From assembly GCA_963676515.1 (NCBI GenBank), contig OY781061.1, forward strand, positions 124,001 through 188,000: a stretch of 64,000 nucleotides of DNA, given 5' to 3'. The translations under genes and the position numbers were made by a program. How positions within the stretch are numbered: position 1 is the first letter of the stretch; each line of letters opens with the position of its first letter. Shown piece after piece: positions 18,920 through 28,003 of the stretch. A model generated the notes under the pieces. It was not told where the DNA came from, did not search any database, and saw nothing but the letters and a program-made list of their open reading frames with translations. Origin of the DNA: G963667145 sp963676515 [NCBI: Candidatus Cloacimonadota bacterium] (GTDB lineage Bacteria; Cloacimonadota; Cloacimonadia; G963667145).

Positions 18920-20253
18920 GTCCCATTTGTGGTGTAAATTCTCTCATGCTCTAAATTATTACTAAAAATTCTCTGCTATCTTCAATTTAATAAGCAGGTT
19001 CTGTTTTTTTTCTTTTTCGACATTTAGATAGATTTTACCTTCAGTCCAATCCTCATTTTGTTGAATCAAAATTGCCCCAATCAAAAGATTGCAGCTCGCT
19101 TGATTTGGAAAAATTCTAATGCTTTTTTCCCTTCTTCTAATCTCTTCATTTAGCCTTTCAATCGGATTCGTACTTTTAATTTTTGACCAATGTTTCCCCG
19201 ATAAACTTATAAAATTGCTCACCTCTGGCAAACTTTCTTCAAGCCAATCAAACAACTGCATTTTCCCTTTAGATTCTACAGCCTCTAACAGCTTTTCTTT
19301 ATGATATTTAAACTCTTCCAGTGTGGTTGATTTAACAAAGTTGCTACTCAAAGGAACCAGCCAAGACAAATCTTTTTTGGAGACTTTATCCAAAAGATTT
19401 CTTTGCCAATGAACTATGCACCTTTGTTGAGTTTGGCAAGGGAAACACTCATTTAAAGCAGCCTTGAGTCCATCGTGATCATCCCTTATCCAAAGCTCTG
19501 TTTCTTTCAGTCCTCTGTTTTTTAAATTCATAAAAAACTCTTTCCAAGTGGTTTTAGCCTCTCTATTTCCCATTACAAATCCCAAAATTTCTCGTCTACC
19601 ATCTTCCCTTAACCCTATCGCAGTCATAATCGTTTGTGGCTTTACTTGCCCATCTTCACGCACTTTGCTATGGATAGCATCAACCCAAATATAAATATAT
19701 TTTGAAAGCAATTTGCGAGATTTCCATTTATTTACCTCGTGTTGAATTGGCTGGATATAGCGACTAACCGTACTTTTATCAAGATTTTTAATACCCATTT
19801 TTTCAAACAATCTATGCATTTTCCTAGTTGAGACTCCATTAATATAAGCGTTCTGAATGGTACTTATCATCGCTCTATCGACCCTTTGATATCTTTCCAT
19901 AACGGAAGATGTAAACGAACCACTCCTAACTTTCGGAAAATCAATCTCCAGATTACCAATACTTGTTTTAAGTCCCCTTTTTCTAGTGCCACTTCTATAA
20001 GTCGTTCTCGCCTCGTTTCTTTCATATTTTTTAGCATTCAAATGCCGATCTAATTCTGCCTGAACGGTTTGATTTACAGCTATTTTTAATAATTCTGCTA
20101 AATTATTCCCCGTTTCTTGCTTGACAAGTTGGGTAAGCTCTTTCAATTTATTATTGCTTGTTTTGGTCATTTTTGTCTCCTTGTTCTTTTTATTTAGAAC
20201 ATAAGAACGAAAGTGACCATTTTCATTTTCTAAATTTACACCAACTTTGAGAC
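18920..20253 (-). mobile_element. IS256-family insertion sequence (complete, 1334 bp)
   Basis: The ends are GTCCCATTTGTGGTGTAAATT on the left and, read inward from 20253, GTCTCAAAGTTGGTGTAAATT, about 16 of 21 positions matching. One intact transposase is inside. No matching 8-9 bp target duplication flanks it; the bases outside are AGAGTCAA on the left and GTTACCCA on the right. The locus has therefore been rearranged since insertion. Confidence 0.82.
18962..20170 (-). CDS. IS256 (Mutator) family transposase
   Basis: 402 residues, complete. The DDE residues are recognisable: Asp in YIWVDAIHSK, Asp in LWIRDDHDGLKAAL and Glu in NPIERLNEEIRRRE. The family's CIVHWQRN motif and FPN...NLLIGAI C-terminal segment are present. 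ATG at 20170 has AAGGAG upstream. The last ~45 codons are duplicated in inverted orientation at 20260-20400. Confidence 0.93.
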   Translation of the reverse strand: MTKTSNNKLKELTQLVKQETGNNLAELLKIAVNQTVQAELDRHLNAKKYERNEARTTYRSGTRKRGLKTSIGNLEIDFPKVRSGSFTSSVMERYQRVDRAMISTIQNAYINGVSTRKMHRLFEKMGIKNLDKSTVSRYIQPIQHEVNKWKSRKLLSKYIYIWVDAIHSKVREDGQVKPQTIMTAIGLREDGRREILGFVMGNREAKTTWKEFFMNLKNRGLKETELWIRDDHDGLKAALNECFPCQTQQRCIVHWQRNLLDKVSKKDLSWLVPLSSNFVKSTTLEEFKYHKEKLLEAVESKGKMQLFDWLEESLPEVSNFISLSGKHWSKIKSTNPIERLNEEIRRREKSIRIFPNQASCNLLIGAILIQQNEDWTEGKIYLNVEKEKKQNLLIKLKIAENF

Positions 20254-20259
20254 GTTACC

Positions 20260-20442
20260 CAAGCGAGCTGCAATCTTTTGATTGGGGCAATTTTAATTCA
20301 ACAAAATGAGGATTGGACTGAAGGTAAAATCTATCTAAATGTCGAAAAAGAAAAAAAACAGAACCTGCTTATTAAATTGAAGATAGCAGAGAATTTTTAG
20401 TAATAATTTAGAGCATGAGAGAATTTACACCACAAATGGGAC
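20260..20442 (+). repeat. 183-bp inverted duplicate of the IS256 3' end
   Basis: This segment is the reverse complement of 18920-19102 with a single difference by eye (A for G near 20296). It includes the coding sequence for the transposase C-terminus, its stop, and the terminal inverted repeat. The match continues six bases beyond the IS end (TTGACT). It starts seven bases after the other end of the intact element, so the block has identical outward-facing ends. It is a recent partial copy. Confidence 0.9.
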
Positions 20443-20628
20443 TTGACTTTGCTGCGACAGTATTTTCCGAAGAAAATGGAGCTTGACAATATTGAGGACG
20501 AACAAGTTATAGAAGCTGTTAACAAGCTTAATGATAGACCGAGGAAATACCTTAGTTATATGACTCCAAGAGAAGTTTTTGAAAGCCAAACAGGAATAAA
20601 TTTAAGAGAATACGGGATTATGCACTAA
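20443..20628 (+). pseudogene. IS30-family transposase C-terminal remnant
   Basis: Sixty-one codons in an open frame. LLRQYFPKKMELDNIEDEQV, then KLNDRPRKYLSYMTPREVF, is the conserved C-terminal end of IS30 family integrases. The catalytic domain is missing, cut off by the IS256 block. The sequence after the stop (GAGTCGAATTCAGC) looks like the IS30 outer end, placing the border near 20645. Confidence 0.82.
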
Positions 20629-20672
20629 TGAGTCGAATTCAGCAAATTACTCCTATCTCTAAATATTAAAAA

Positions 20673-21341
20673 TCAAACTTTTGCTATTGTAACTATCGAA
20701 AATCCAAAATTTTTCATAAAAGTTTTATTTACTAATTTACCTGCAAAAATTAATCTATTTGGTGTTACATTAGGTAAAAGCCAATTATCAACATAAGACT
20801 CACTTACTTTTAGTTCAGACTGCATAAAAATATTTAGCATATATTCCTTAGAAAATTTTAAAGCCATTCTTTCTTGTTTTTTAAGCAAAGCAAATAAATA
20901 CATAAGCAAATTATTTCTGTTCGGTTCAATTGAAACAACGTATTTTTTTGCTACTCTTTTCATCTCTTGCAAAGCAAGAATTCTATCTTTCTCTATTAAA
21001 TGATGCAATAAACCTGAGGCAACTACAATATCAAAACTATTTTTGTCAAAAGAAAGCTTGGTGGCTAAACCAAAATATTTTTCTTTACAAGGGTTAACTG
21101 CTAACATTTTTTGAGAGTAATCTACACCAACAACCTTAATAAATTCTTTTTCCAAGCTATATTGGAAAAAACCATTTCCACAACCAACATCCAAAACAGA
21201 ACTATTTTTACTTTCAGCAAGCAAAGAGCTCACCTTCTTTGCAAAAGGTTCAAAAACGCCTCTCACCGTGGGATGGTGTGCAGACCTTCTGCTTTTTTTA
21301 GAAGAAAACCAATAATGCTCTTGTTGTTGTTTTTTATTCAT
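20673..21341 (-). CDS. class I SAM-dependent methyltransferase
   Basis: 222 residues, with SAM-binding VLDVGCGNGFF, the acidic-loop VVGVDYSQKML, NSFDIVVASGLLHHL and an EMKRVAKKYVVSIEPN strand. The N-terminus HYWFSSKKSRRSAHHPTV is distinctive. It is the last gene of the minus-strand membrane cluster that begins at 26127, 25 bases after the flippase-like gene. The substrate is probably a lipid or sugar made by the neighbours, but nothing in the sequence identifies it. Confidence 0.8.
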   Translation of the reverse strand: MNKKQQQEHYWFSSKKSRRSAHHPTVRGVFEPFAKKVSSLLAESKNSSVLDVGCGNGFFQYSLEKEFIKVVGVDYSQKMLAVNPCKEKYFGLATKLSFDKNSFDIVVASGLLHHLIEKDRILALQEMKRVAKKYVVSIEPNRNNLLMYLFALLKKQERMALKFSKEYMLNIFMQSELKVSESYVDNWLLPNVTPNRLIFAGKLVNKTFMKNFGFSIVTIAKV

Positions 21342-21366
21342 CGTATAAAATCCTATTAATTTCTAA

Positions 21367-22251
21367 TTATTTTTTAACATATTCAATCAAATTTTTATTA
21401 CCCCAAAAACAACTATAAAAATAAGAACTTATCGCTGGTATAATAATCACCAATAAATAAACAAGCAAAGAGTAAGAAAGAATCTCTTCCATAGAAACTC
21501 CTAATGGAGATAGAAAATAAAACATTACAAACTCTCGCAAACCAATTCCTGAGACAGTTAATGGCATTAAAGAAACTAACTCAGTCAATGCAAATAATCC
21601 TAAAATTTCAAAGTAAGAAAGATTTAATTCAACAAAAGAAAAAAGAAAAAACAACCTATTAAGACAAAGAAAGCCAATAAATATGCTGACAAAAAATAAA
21701 AATATTAAAACCCCCTTTTTTTTTAGGGAAAAAAACAAAAAATATTTAACTTTTTTAAAGCAAAAGTAAAACAACAATGAAAGAAATAAAGAAAAAAATA
21801 AACTAACTAAAAAAACTAATTTTAATTTTAAAAAATTTATTATAAAAATAATAAAAAAAGAATACGCAAATAAATCTAAAAATTTATCAATTATAATGGA
21901 TAAAACTCCTTTAAAATAAGGAACATTTTTTTTTTTTATCATCAAAGCCTTTGCAAACTCTCCCAATTTCCCTGGAGAAAAAAAACTAAAAACAGCACAC
22001 GCATTCCAAACGCCAAAACAGTATTTAAAATTAAAACTATACCCTAATATCTTTAAAATTAATTTCCACCTATATGTTTTAAGAAAGACAATAAAGGGAT
22101 ATATAATTAAAACCAAAATCAAAAAAGCTAAATTTATCCTAGAAAAAATTGCCCAAAATTCACTCCAATTCAATCTATATAATATATAACAAAAAAAAGG
22201 AAAGCCTATAAACTTTAAACAGTAAAATAAAAAATATTTAGACCCTTTCAA
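21367..22251 (-). CDS. LPG-synthase-type/AglD-like integral membrane protein (possible flippase)
   Basis: About 294 residues with eight or so membrane helices. The patterns WSEFWAIFSRINLAFL, FSPGKLGEFAKALMIKK and LTVSGIGLREFVMFYF match the lysylphosphatidylglycerol-synthase transmembrane (UPF0104) family. Members without the synthase domain occur in glycolipid clusters and may move lipids across the membrane. The chosen start is TTG overlapping the upstream TGA (TTGA) with GGAAAGG before it; another TTG at 22266 is possible. The coding sequence is extremely AT-rich. Confidence 0.72.
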   Translation of the reverse strand: MKGSKYFLFYCLKFIGFPFFCYILYRLNWSEFWAIFSRINLAFLILVLIIYPFIVFLKTYRWKLILKILGYSFNFKYCFGVWNACAVFSFFSPGKLGEFAKALMIKKKNVPYFKGVLSIIIDKFLDLFAYSFFIIFIINFLKLKLVFLVSLFFSLFLSLLFYFCFKKVKYFLFFSLKKKGVLIFLFFVSIFIGFLCLNRLFFLFSFVELNLSYFEILGLFALTELVSLMPLTVSGIGLREFVMFYFLSPLGVSMEEILSYSLLVYLLVIIIPAISSYFYSCFWGNKNLIEYVKK

Positions 22252-23315
22252 AATAAGCCTTTCCAAAAATCTCCCGAATAAATTGAATTAACCCCAACTT
22301 CACAGCCTTGCCAACACCCTGGGCACTTTTTTACCCATTTTCTCTGGGAAATAGCTTTTTCAGAAAACCAAATATCCTTAAGACTAGTTTCGTTTAAATT
22401 CCCTACAATTTTCGAATTATATATACAAACAGGAATATCTCCATTAGGGAGCAAACGCAAGTGGTTATTCAAAGCAACGCAACTAGGATTAGGCTTGCTT
22501 ACATTATTAACAAACCTATTATACATTCCCTTAAATCTATATCTATTAATAATTCTTTCTTGCCAATTACTGCTTTTCCTAATATCAACTTCAAAAAGTT
22601 TAATTATTTTTTGTAAATTTCTTTTGGTAAATTTACCAAAAGTTTTGAAAGAATTTGAAGGATTAACAACTTTTTCATTACTATATAATGCGTTAGAAGA
22701 ATCGAAAGCTATAGAAGGATAGACTGGTATTTTATAATTTTTTAAAACATTTTTCACATTATAATATGCACTTATTTCATCTTCAGAAACAATAACTTGA
22801 TTTACACCCAAATGAAAATTTGTTCCACTTTCATTTCTATATTCCACAAGTTCTCTAATAGAATTAATAGCTTTATTATAAGCTCCTTCATGATTTCTTA
22901 CCTTATCATGAAGATTTCCTATATTATCTATAGATATTTTCAAATGTATTTTTTTTTTGTTAACAATTTTTTCAACTACCGACAATATTTTTTTAGGTAA
23001 AGTCCCATTAGTTGTAATATGAATTACTTTGGGGTTACATATTTTATCAATAGAATTTATAATTTCATCCAAATCAGATCGCAAAAAAGGCTCTCCTCCA
23101 GTTATCCTTAATACATCTAACTTGCCAATTTTTCTAAAAACTTTTTTAATTTGGGAAATATCCATTTCGTTTAAAAATTTATTTCTTTTTCTCCAAACAT
23201 CACAAAAAACACACTTACAGTTACATCTCCAAGTAGGAATAAAAGTAACAAAAGAAGGCTTTTGAACTATCATAAACTTATTATAAACAATTGATTTTAT
23301 TATATTTAATATCAT
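22248..23315 (-). CDS. radical SAM protein with SPASM-like C-terminus
   Basis: 355 residues. The SAM-cluster motif is CNCKCVFC (CxxxCxxC) near residue 30, followed by LRITGGEPFLR. A C-terminal Cys group (NPSC, PVCIYN, CPGCWQGCEVG) suggests an auxiliary iron-sulfur cluster as in SPASM/Twitch proteins. Such enzymes modify peptides, lipids or sugars; the neighbours (GT2, membrane GT, methyltransferase) suggest surface glycan or glycolipid modification. Start at ATG 23315 has AAGGGA upstream, although a later ATG at 23273 would still retain the whole domain. Confidence 0.8.
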   Translation of the reverse strand: MILNIIKSIVYNKFMIVQKPSFVTFIPTWRCNCKCVFCDVWRKRNKFLNEMDISQIKKVFRKIGKLDVLRITGGEPFLRSDLDEIINSIDKICNPKVIHITTNGTLPKKILSVVEKIVNKKKIHLKISIDNIGNLHDKVRNHEGAYNKAINSIRELVEYRNESGTNFHLGVNQVIVSEDEISAYYNVKNVLKNYKIPVYPSIAFDSSNALYSNEKVVNPSNSFKTFGKFTKRNLQKIIKLFEVDIRKSSNWQERIINRYRFKGMYNRFVNNVSKPNPSCVALNNHLRLLPNGDIPVCIYNSKIVGNLNETSLKDIWFSEKAISQRKWVKKCPGCWQGCEVGVNSIYSGDFWKGLF

Positions 23316-23331
23316 AATATTCTAAATTCCC

Positions 23332-24204
23332 TTAAAACTGATTTTTTCTCAATTCACTAATTTGATCAACGACTAATCCTATTAAAAAAGTCATCATAGC
23401 TGAAAGAATAAGTAAAAGAGTCGAAGTAGTAATATTTATCCAAAAAGGATTAAAGTGCAAATCGTTAATTCCAAAATTTATCATTGCTAATACAAAAAAT
23501 AAGGTGCTAAATTGTATGAATATTTTCAGCGGATTAAATAAAACTATCAATCTGAGCATTAACATAACCGTTTGCATACCATGTTTTACTTGTTTTACTG
23601 AACTTTTACCCTCTCTTTTTGACACTTTTATTGGCAAATACTTAACATCATAACCCATATTTATAAAAGCAATCGTAGAAGTAGTAGAATAAGAAAATCC
23701 ATCACAAAACAAATTTTCTAGTTTCAACAAAATATCTCGTTGCACAATCCTAAGACCAGAATTTATATCTGGTATTTTAGAACCCGTCAAATAGTTAGCG
23801 ATTTTTTTCAAAACCCACTTTCCAGGTTTCCTTATTAAAGATTGATGAGAATCTTTACCCCTACTACCCACTAGCATATCTGCATCATCAAAACTATTAT
23901 ACAAATTTAAAAGATCTTGTGGGTGATGCTGACCATCAGCGTCATAAAAAGCAATAATATCTGTTTTTGCTCTTCTAACACCTAACTTCAAAGATGCCCC
24001 ATAACCTCTATTAGTTTTTCTATTTATTGATTGAATACTTGCATAATTTGATATGAGTTCCCCTGTAGAATCGTTTGAACCATCATTAATTACCAATATT
24101 TGCCAACTCATTTGTTTAGCTATTGGTACAAGTTCATCTAGAGTCTTACCAATACCCGCTTCTTCATTATATGCAGGAATAATTATAGTTATTTTTTTTT
24201 TCAT
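23332..24204 (-). CDS. family 2 glycosyltransferase with C-terminal membrane helices
   Basis: 290 residues. The GT-A domain starts with ITIIIPAYNEEAGIG and has the DGSNDST and DADGQHHPQDL (DxD) motifs. Two hydrophobic helices end the protein. This is the dolichyl/undecaprenyl-phosphate mannose or glucose synthase arrangement, making a lipid-linked sugar for a GT-C enzyme such as its upstream neighbour. It lies ten bases after that gene. Confidence 0.85.
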   Translation of the reverse strand: MKKKITIIIPAYNEEAGIGKTLDELVPIAKQMSWQILVINDGSNDSTGELISNYASIQSINRKTNRGYGASLKLGVRRAKTDIIAFYDADGQHHPQDLLNLYNSFDDADMLVGSRGKDSHQSLIRKPGKWVLKKIANYLTGSKIPDINSGLRIVQRDILLKLENLFCDGFSYSTTSTIAFINMGYDVKYLPIKVSKREGKSSVKQVKHGMQTVMLMLRLIVLFNPLKIFIQFSTLFFVLAMINFGINDLHFNPFWINITTSTLLLILSAMMTFLIGLVVDQISELRKNQF

Positions 24205-24214
24205 TATTTTAAAT

Positions 24215-25597
24215 TTATCCTAAATGACAACATTTTTTTTCAAAATAGTCACACATTTTTTTTACATAAAAACTATTAAAAATATAAAACCAAAATAAAG
24301 GTATAAAGATAAAAACAATACGCTTATAAGAAGAAAATCTAATTGTTCTTAACATAGACTCTAAAGACCTTCCATAGCCTGAAAAAGAAAAATAAAAAAT
24401 AACTCCATAAAAAAACCACATCAAAGCAATTATTTCTAGAAATCTCCATTCGTATAACTGATTTTTTTTTATATTAATACCCAGAAATAGAGTAAAAAAC
24501 CAAAAAGATAAACCAAACAGGTTTAGGGAAAAATTAGTTTCTAACATTGTTTTGAAAATCAAAAAAATATCATGAAAATTTATAGTCAATGAATCAAAAA
24601 TTTTAGATCTAATCTGCTCTTTACCAAAGAGAAATAAGCAGATTTGCCACAAAATAAAAATAAAAGTAGGAGGCAATAAATAAAGAAAAGCCCTCTTTAC
24701 TCTCTTTTTTCTCCATTCACAATATAAAAGGATACAAAAAATACCTCCCACAAAAGCTATGGCTTCATTTCTTATCCAAACTGAACCACATAACATCAAA
24801 CAAGATAAAATTAAATCATCTTTTTTATTGTCCCTAAAATAAATTAAACAATACAAGACAGATAATGAAGTATAAAATGCAAGGGGCATATTGGTTGAAG
24901 TCAAACTAGAGAAAGCATACATTTCAGGAGTAATAATAACAAACAACACAGTCAAAATTGATACAAGTCTGTTTTTACTATATCTAAAAATAAAATTATA
25001 CAAAACAAAAATGAAATTAATATAAAGTAAGGAAACCACTATTTTAACCGTAGATAATCCACAAAAATAAGCTAAACTAAAAGCATACATAGGTAACAGC
25101 GGATAAAGAAAAAGATTTTCAGTAAATGCAGAAAGATTAACAAACCTATTCAAACAAGTACCTTCAAAAACAATTAATTTTGCTGTTAGTACATAATTAT
25201 GCACAGCATCAAAATTAAAAGTAGGCCAAAATAAAGATTTACGCACAGAAGCATAAATAAAAAATAGAACTATGCTCAATAAAAAAAGCCAAACAAAATT
25301 ATAATTTTTGATGCCAAAATTTCCCCAAAATAATTTAATTTTTAGACAATCTTTTTTTAAATTACCTTTTACAAATAAAAAGAATAACATGGAAAATATA
25401 GAAGGTAAAATGTAAATAATAAACAAATTCAGCTTAATCTGAAAAACATTTAAAAAAAACATTCCCAAAGTTTGAAGCAGTAGACCCACTAAAAAAGATA
25501 ACCCTAACTTTTCCAAAATATTTTCCATTCCCAAAAAGCTTAAAGCAAGATAGCCAAAGAAAGTGATTAATAAAATCAATAAAATAAATGCCATCAT
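24215..25597 (-). CDS. polytopic membrane protein, GT-C-like glycosyltransferase
   Basis: 460 residues with at least ten membrane helices. The loop WPTFNFDAVHNYVLTAK after the third or fourth helix, then RFVNLSAFTENLFLYPLLP, looks like the acidic first lumenal loop of GT-C enzymes. CGSVWIRNEAIAF is also typical. It would use the polyprenyl-phosphate sugar made by the GT2 next door. No named family could be assigned with certainty. ATG overlaps the stop of the upstream gene. Confidence 0.62.
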   Translation of the reverse strand: MMAFILLILLITFFGYLALSFLGMENILEKLGLSFLVGLLLQTLGMFFLNVFQIKLNLFIIYILPSIFSMLFFLFVKGNLKKDCLKIKLFWGNFGIKNYNFVWLFLLSIVLFFIYASVRKSLFWPTFNFDAVHNYVLTAKLIVFEGTCLNRFVNLSAFTENLFLYPLLPMYAFSLAYFCGLSTVKIVVSLLYINFIFVLYNFIFRYSKNRLVSILTVLFVIITPEMYAFSSLTSTNMPLAFYTSLSVLYCLIYFRDNKKDDLILSCLMLCGSVWIRNEAIAFVGGIFCILLYCEWRKKRVKRAFLYLLPPTFIFILWQICLFLFGKEQIRSKIFDSLTINFHDIFLIFKTMLETNFSLNLFGLSFWFFTLFLGINIKKNQLYEWRFLEIIALMWFFYGVIFYFSFSGYGRSLESMLRTIRFSSYKRIVFIFIPLFWFYIFNSFYVKKMCDYFEKKCCHLG

Positions 25598-26127
25598 TTC
25601 CCCTCTCTTATAGAATACACACCAAATTTAGAAACTTTTAGGTTTGGAATTAATTCTTTGTGACCCTTACCGTCAATTATAGCAACATGAGTTACATCCA
25701 TGTTAAGTTCAGCAATATCTTTTTCTGTTCTAACTGGTACTCTAGGATAAAGAAAAAATAGTTCCCACTCTCCTGAACCTAAACGCTTTGATCCATTAAA
25801 CTTGGAATTTTTGGGGAAAAGAATAACAGCATCGTCAGGTGTACTCGCATTCAAAAAGTTTAAGAATTTGTAATCTTCCTGGCATTTAATATACCATTTA
25901 TTTTCAAGAGTAAGATTAGAATTATTTTTAATAAGCTCCAAATTCCCTTTTGCTAAAGAATGATAGACCCACTTGTATGAAGGAACAAAGTTTGAAATTA
26001 ATGTCCATAAAATAACCATGAAAAAAATCACCGCAACATTAAAAAAAAAATGCTTGAAAAAAATATTTTCCTTCATCTTTGGCGAATGATTAGATTTGTT
26101 CTTTTTTTTCTTTTTTTTCTTCCCCAT
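25594..26127 (-). CDS. hypothetical membrane-anchored protein with poly-Lys N-terminus
   Basis: 177 residues: a Lys/Asn-rich cytoplasmic start encoded by two A8 tracts, one membrane helix (about residues 27-47), and an outside domain with NASTPDDAVILFP, FFLYPRVPVR and VTHVAIID. The latter strand pattern is often seen in extracytoplasmic domains associated with polytopic glycosyltransferases. No function recognised. Start has AAGGGTGAG directly before ATG. The A-tracts near the start make slippage possible. Confidence 0.6.
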   Translation of the reverse strand: MGKKKKKKKNKSNHSPKMKENIFFKHFFFNVAVIFFMVILWTLISNFVPSYKWVYHSLAKGNLELIKNNSNLTLENKWYIKCQEDYKFLNFLNASTPDDAVILFPKNSKFNGSKRLGSGEWELFFLYPRVPVRTEKDIAELNMDVTHVAIIDGKGHKELIPNLKVSKFGVYSIREGK

Positions 26128-26128
26128 C

Positions 26129-27082
26129 TCACCCTTCCATTTTTTGGTGCAAGTCTAAGCTGCAAGCACCCTCAGTGATAGCAGATGTAGAAACAACATC
26201 CACACCCGATGCTCCGTAATCAACCAGATTGTTGAGCGTTATTCCACCTGATGCTTCCAACAAAACCTTATCCCTAAGCGATCTTTCTTCCAGCATATCA
26301 CAAAAAGTAGAGATATTACTTGGTAATATATTATCCAGCATAATTATCGGCACACCTTCGTAGCGACTCCTCGCAAAAATCTGTGCAGCCAAAAGCCCAT
26401 CTTCCAGCGTCTCGACCTCTATTTCGACAGGAACTTTAACCTCTTCACAAGCTGTGATGACAGACTCTATCGCCTCTTTCCCTTGAAACTTCTTAATAAT
26501 GTCCAAATGACAATCTTTGATCATTATATGCTTATCCAAACCTATTCTATGGGTAAGTCCACCCCCTACATACACAGCTCTTTTCTCCATCAGCTCACAA
26601 GTTACCACTTTCCGTGTAGCAGCCACCTGTGCTCCTGAACCTTGCAAAAGCTGAGCATAACTTCTCGTAGCAGTGGCTATTCCAGACATTCTTCGTACGA
26701 TGTTCAGCCCCACTCTTTCCAAAGTTAAAAGTGTTTGTGCCGACCCTGTAATTTCTACCAGTCTCTGATTTTTTATTATCTCTTGACCGTCGGCTATTAA
26801 AAATTTTAAACTCACATTTTGCGACTTATACAAGAAGTTTAACTCCTGCTGACCACAAAATACGCCGCTCTCTTTGCTCTTGATGACAGCACTCATTTCC
26901 AAGCCCATAGGTATTACAGTCTGAGTGGTGATGTCTCCAGTACCGACATCCTCACGCAAAGCTGTAGAAATAAACTCTCCTACTTGCCTTGAATATTCTT
27001 GATTTTCAAAGTTAAGATTTTTACCTTGCTGATAAACTTGCTCCACTCTTTCTTTTCTTCTCATTTGATTTATATCTCTCAT
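26129..27082 (-). CDS. nadC: nicotinate-nucleotide pyrophosphorylase (quinolinate phosphoribosyltransferase)
   Basis: 317 residues. It converts quinolinate and PRPP to nicotinate mononucleotide. Visible family features are ALREDVGTGDIT, LNIVRRMSGIATAT, ATRKVV, GGGLTHRIGL, IEVEVETLEDG and ASGGITLNNL. About 25 residues extend beyond the usual N-terminus. It follows the nadA stop by two bases, so is translationally coupled; the order nadB-nadA-nadC forms a full aspartate-to-NaMN operon. Confidence 0.94.
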   Translation of the reverse strand: MRDINQMRRKERVEQVYQQGKNLNFENQEYSRQVGEFISTALREDVGTGDITTQTVIPMGLEMSAVIKSKESGVFCGQQELNFLYKSQNVSLKFLIADGQEIIKNQRLVEITGSAQTLLTLERVGLNIVRRMSGIATATRSYAQLLQGSGAQVAATRKVVTCELMEKRAVYVGGGLTHRIGLDKHIMIKDCHLDIIKKFQGKEAIESVITACEEVKVPVEIEVETLEDGLLAAQIFARSRYEGVPIIMLDNILPSNISTFCDMLEERSLRDKVLLEASGGITLNNLVDYGASGVDVVSTSAITEGACSLDLHQKMEG

Positions 27083-27084
27083 AT

Positions 27085-27984
27085 CTAACTCAAAGCCAAC
27101 ATCTTATCAATACATCCTTTCGCTTTGTCCATAACATCTTTTTCTAAGACAATCTCATTGCTACCTAACTGCAAGCAATCTTTAACCATTTGTAATTCTG
27201 TCAACTTCATATCCTGACAAACAGCATCTGCTTTGAGCGGGAAAAATTTTTTGTCGGGACACTCTTGTCTTAATTTGGCGATCATTCCAATTTCTGTACC
27301 CACTACGAAGCTGCTCGCACCATTTGATTTTGCCACCGAAATCATCTGTGAGGTAGAACAAACATGATCGCAAAGCTCGACCACTTCGGGGCAAGATTCT
27401 GGATGAATCATAATTGGAGCTTGCGGATAAAGGGCTCTAGCTCTTTGCACATCCTTCACACGGATGTCATTATGCACATAGCAATAGCCATCCACCAAAA
27501 TAACCTCTTTTTTACTATTTGCCGCCACATTAGCACCAAGATTTTTATCTGGAACAAAGATTACCTGTTCTTGAGGCAAAGAGTTAACCACTTTCGCAGC
27601 GTTGGCACTAGTAACGCACACATCGCATTCCGTCTTGGTTTCAGCGGTGGTATTCACATAGCAAGCCACTACAGCTTGGGGGTATTTCTTTTTCATAGCC
27701 CGCACCATTCCAGCATCGACCATCTCAGCCATTCGGCAACCAGCTTGTTTTGCTGCCAATAAAACTTTTTTGCTAGGATTCAAAATTTTTGCGGTCTCCG
27801 CCATAAATTTTACTCCGCAAAACACGATGATATCCGCCTGCACATCTTTTGCTTTTTTTGCCAATTCCAAGCTATCACCTACAAAATCTGCCACCTGATA
27901 AATCTCAGAGGGTTGATAATTGTGAGCCAAAATCACAGCTTTTTTCTCTTCTTTTAGTCGCTTAATCTCTTCTAAAATAGACAT
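27085..27984 (-). CDS. nadA: quinolinate synthase
   Basis: 299 residues. It condenses iminoaspartate with dihydroxyacetone phosphate using a [4Fe-4S] cluster. Cluster-ligand candidates are Cys in VFCGVKFMAET, Cys in CDVCVTSANA and Cys in HPESCPEV. Start LAHNYQ-type segment (VILAHNYQPSEIYQVAD) is diagnostic. ATG 27984 has AGAGAAG upstream. It lies 19 bases after nadB. Confidence 0.95.
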   Translation of the reverse strand: MSILEEIKRLKEEKKAVILAHNYQPSEIYQVADFVGDSLELAKKAKDVQADIIVFCGVKFMAETAKILNPSKKVLLAAKQAGCRMAEMVDAGMVRAMKKKYPQAVVACYVNTTAETKTECDVCVTSANAAKVVNSLPQEQVIFVPDKNLGANVAANSKKEVILVDGYCYVHNDIRVKDVQRARALYPQAPIMIHPESCPEVVELCDHVCSTSQMISVAKSNGASSFVVGTEIGMIAKLRQECPDKKFFPLKADAVCQDMKLTELQMVKDCLQLGSNEIVLEKDVMDKAKGCIDKMLALS

Positions 27985-28003
27985 ATTTCTTCTCTATAAT
28001 TTT

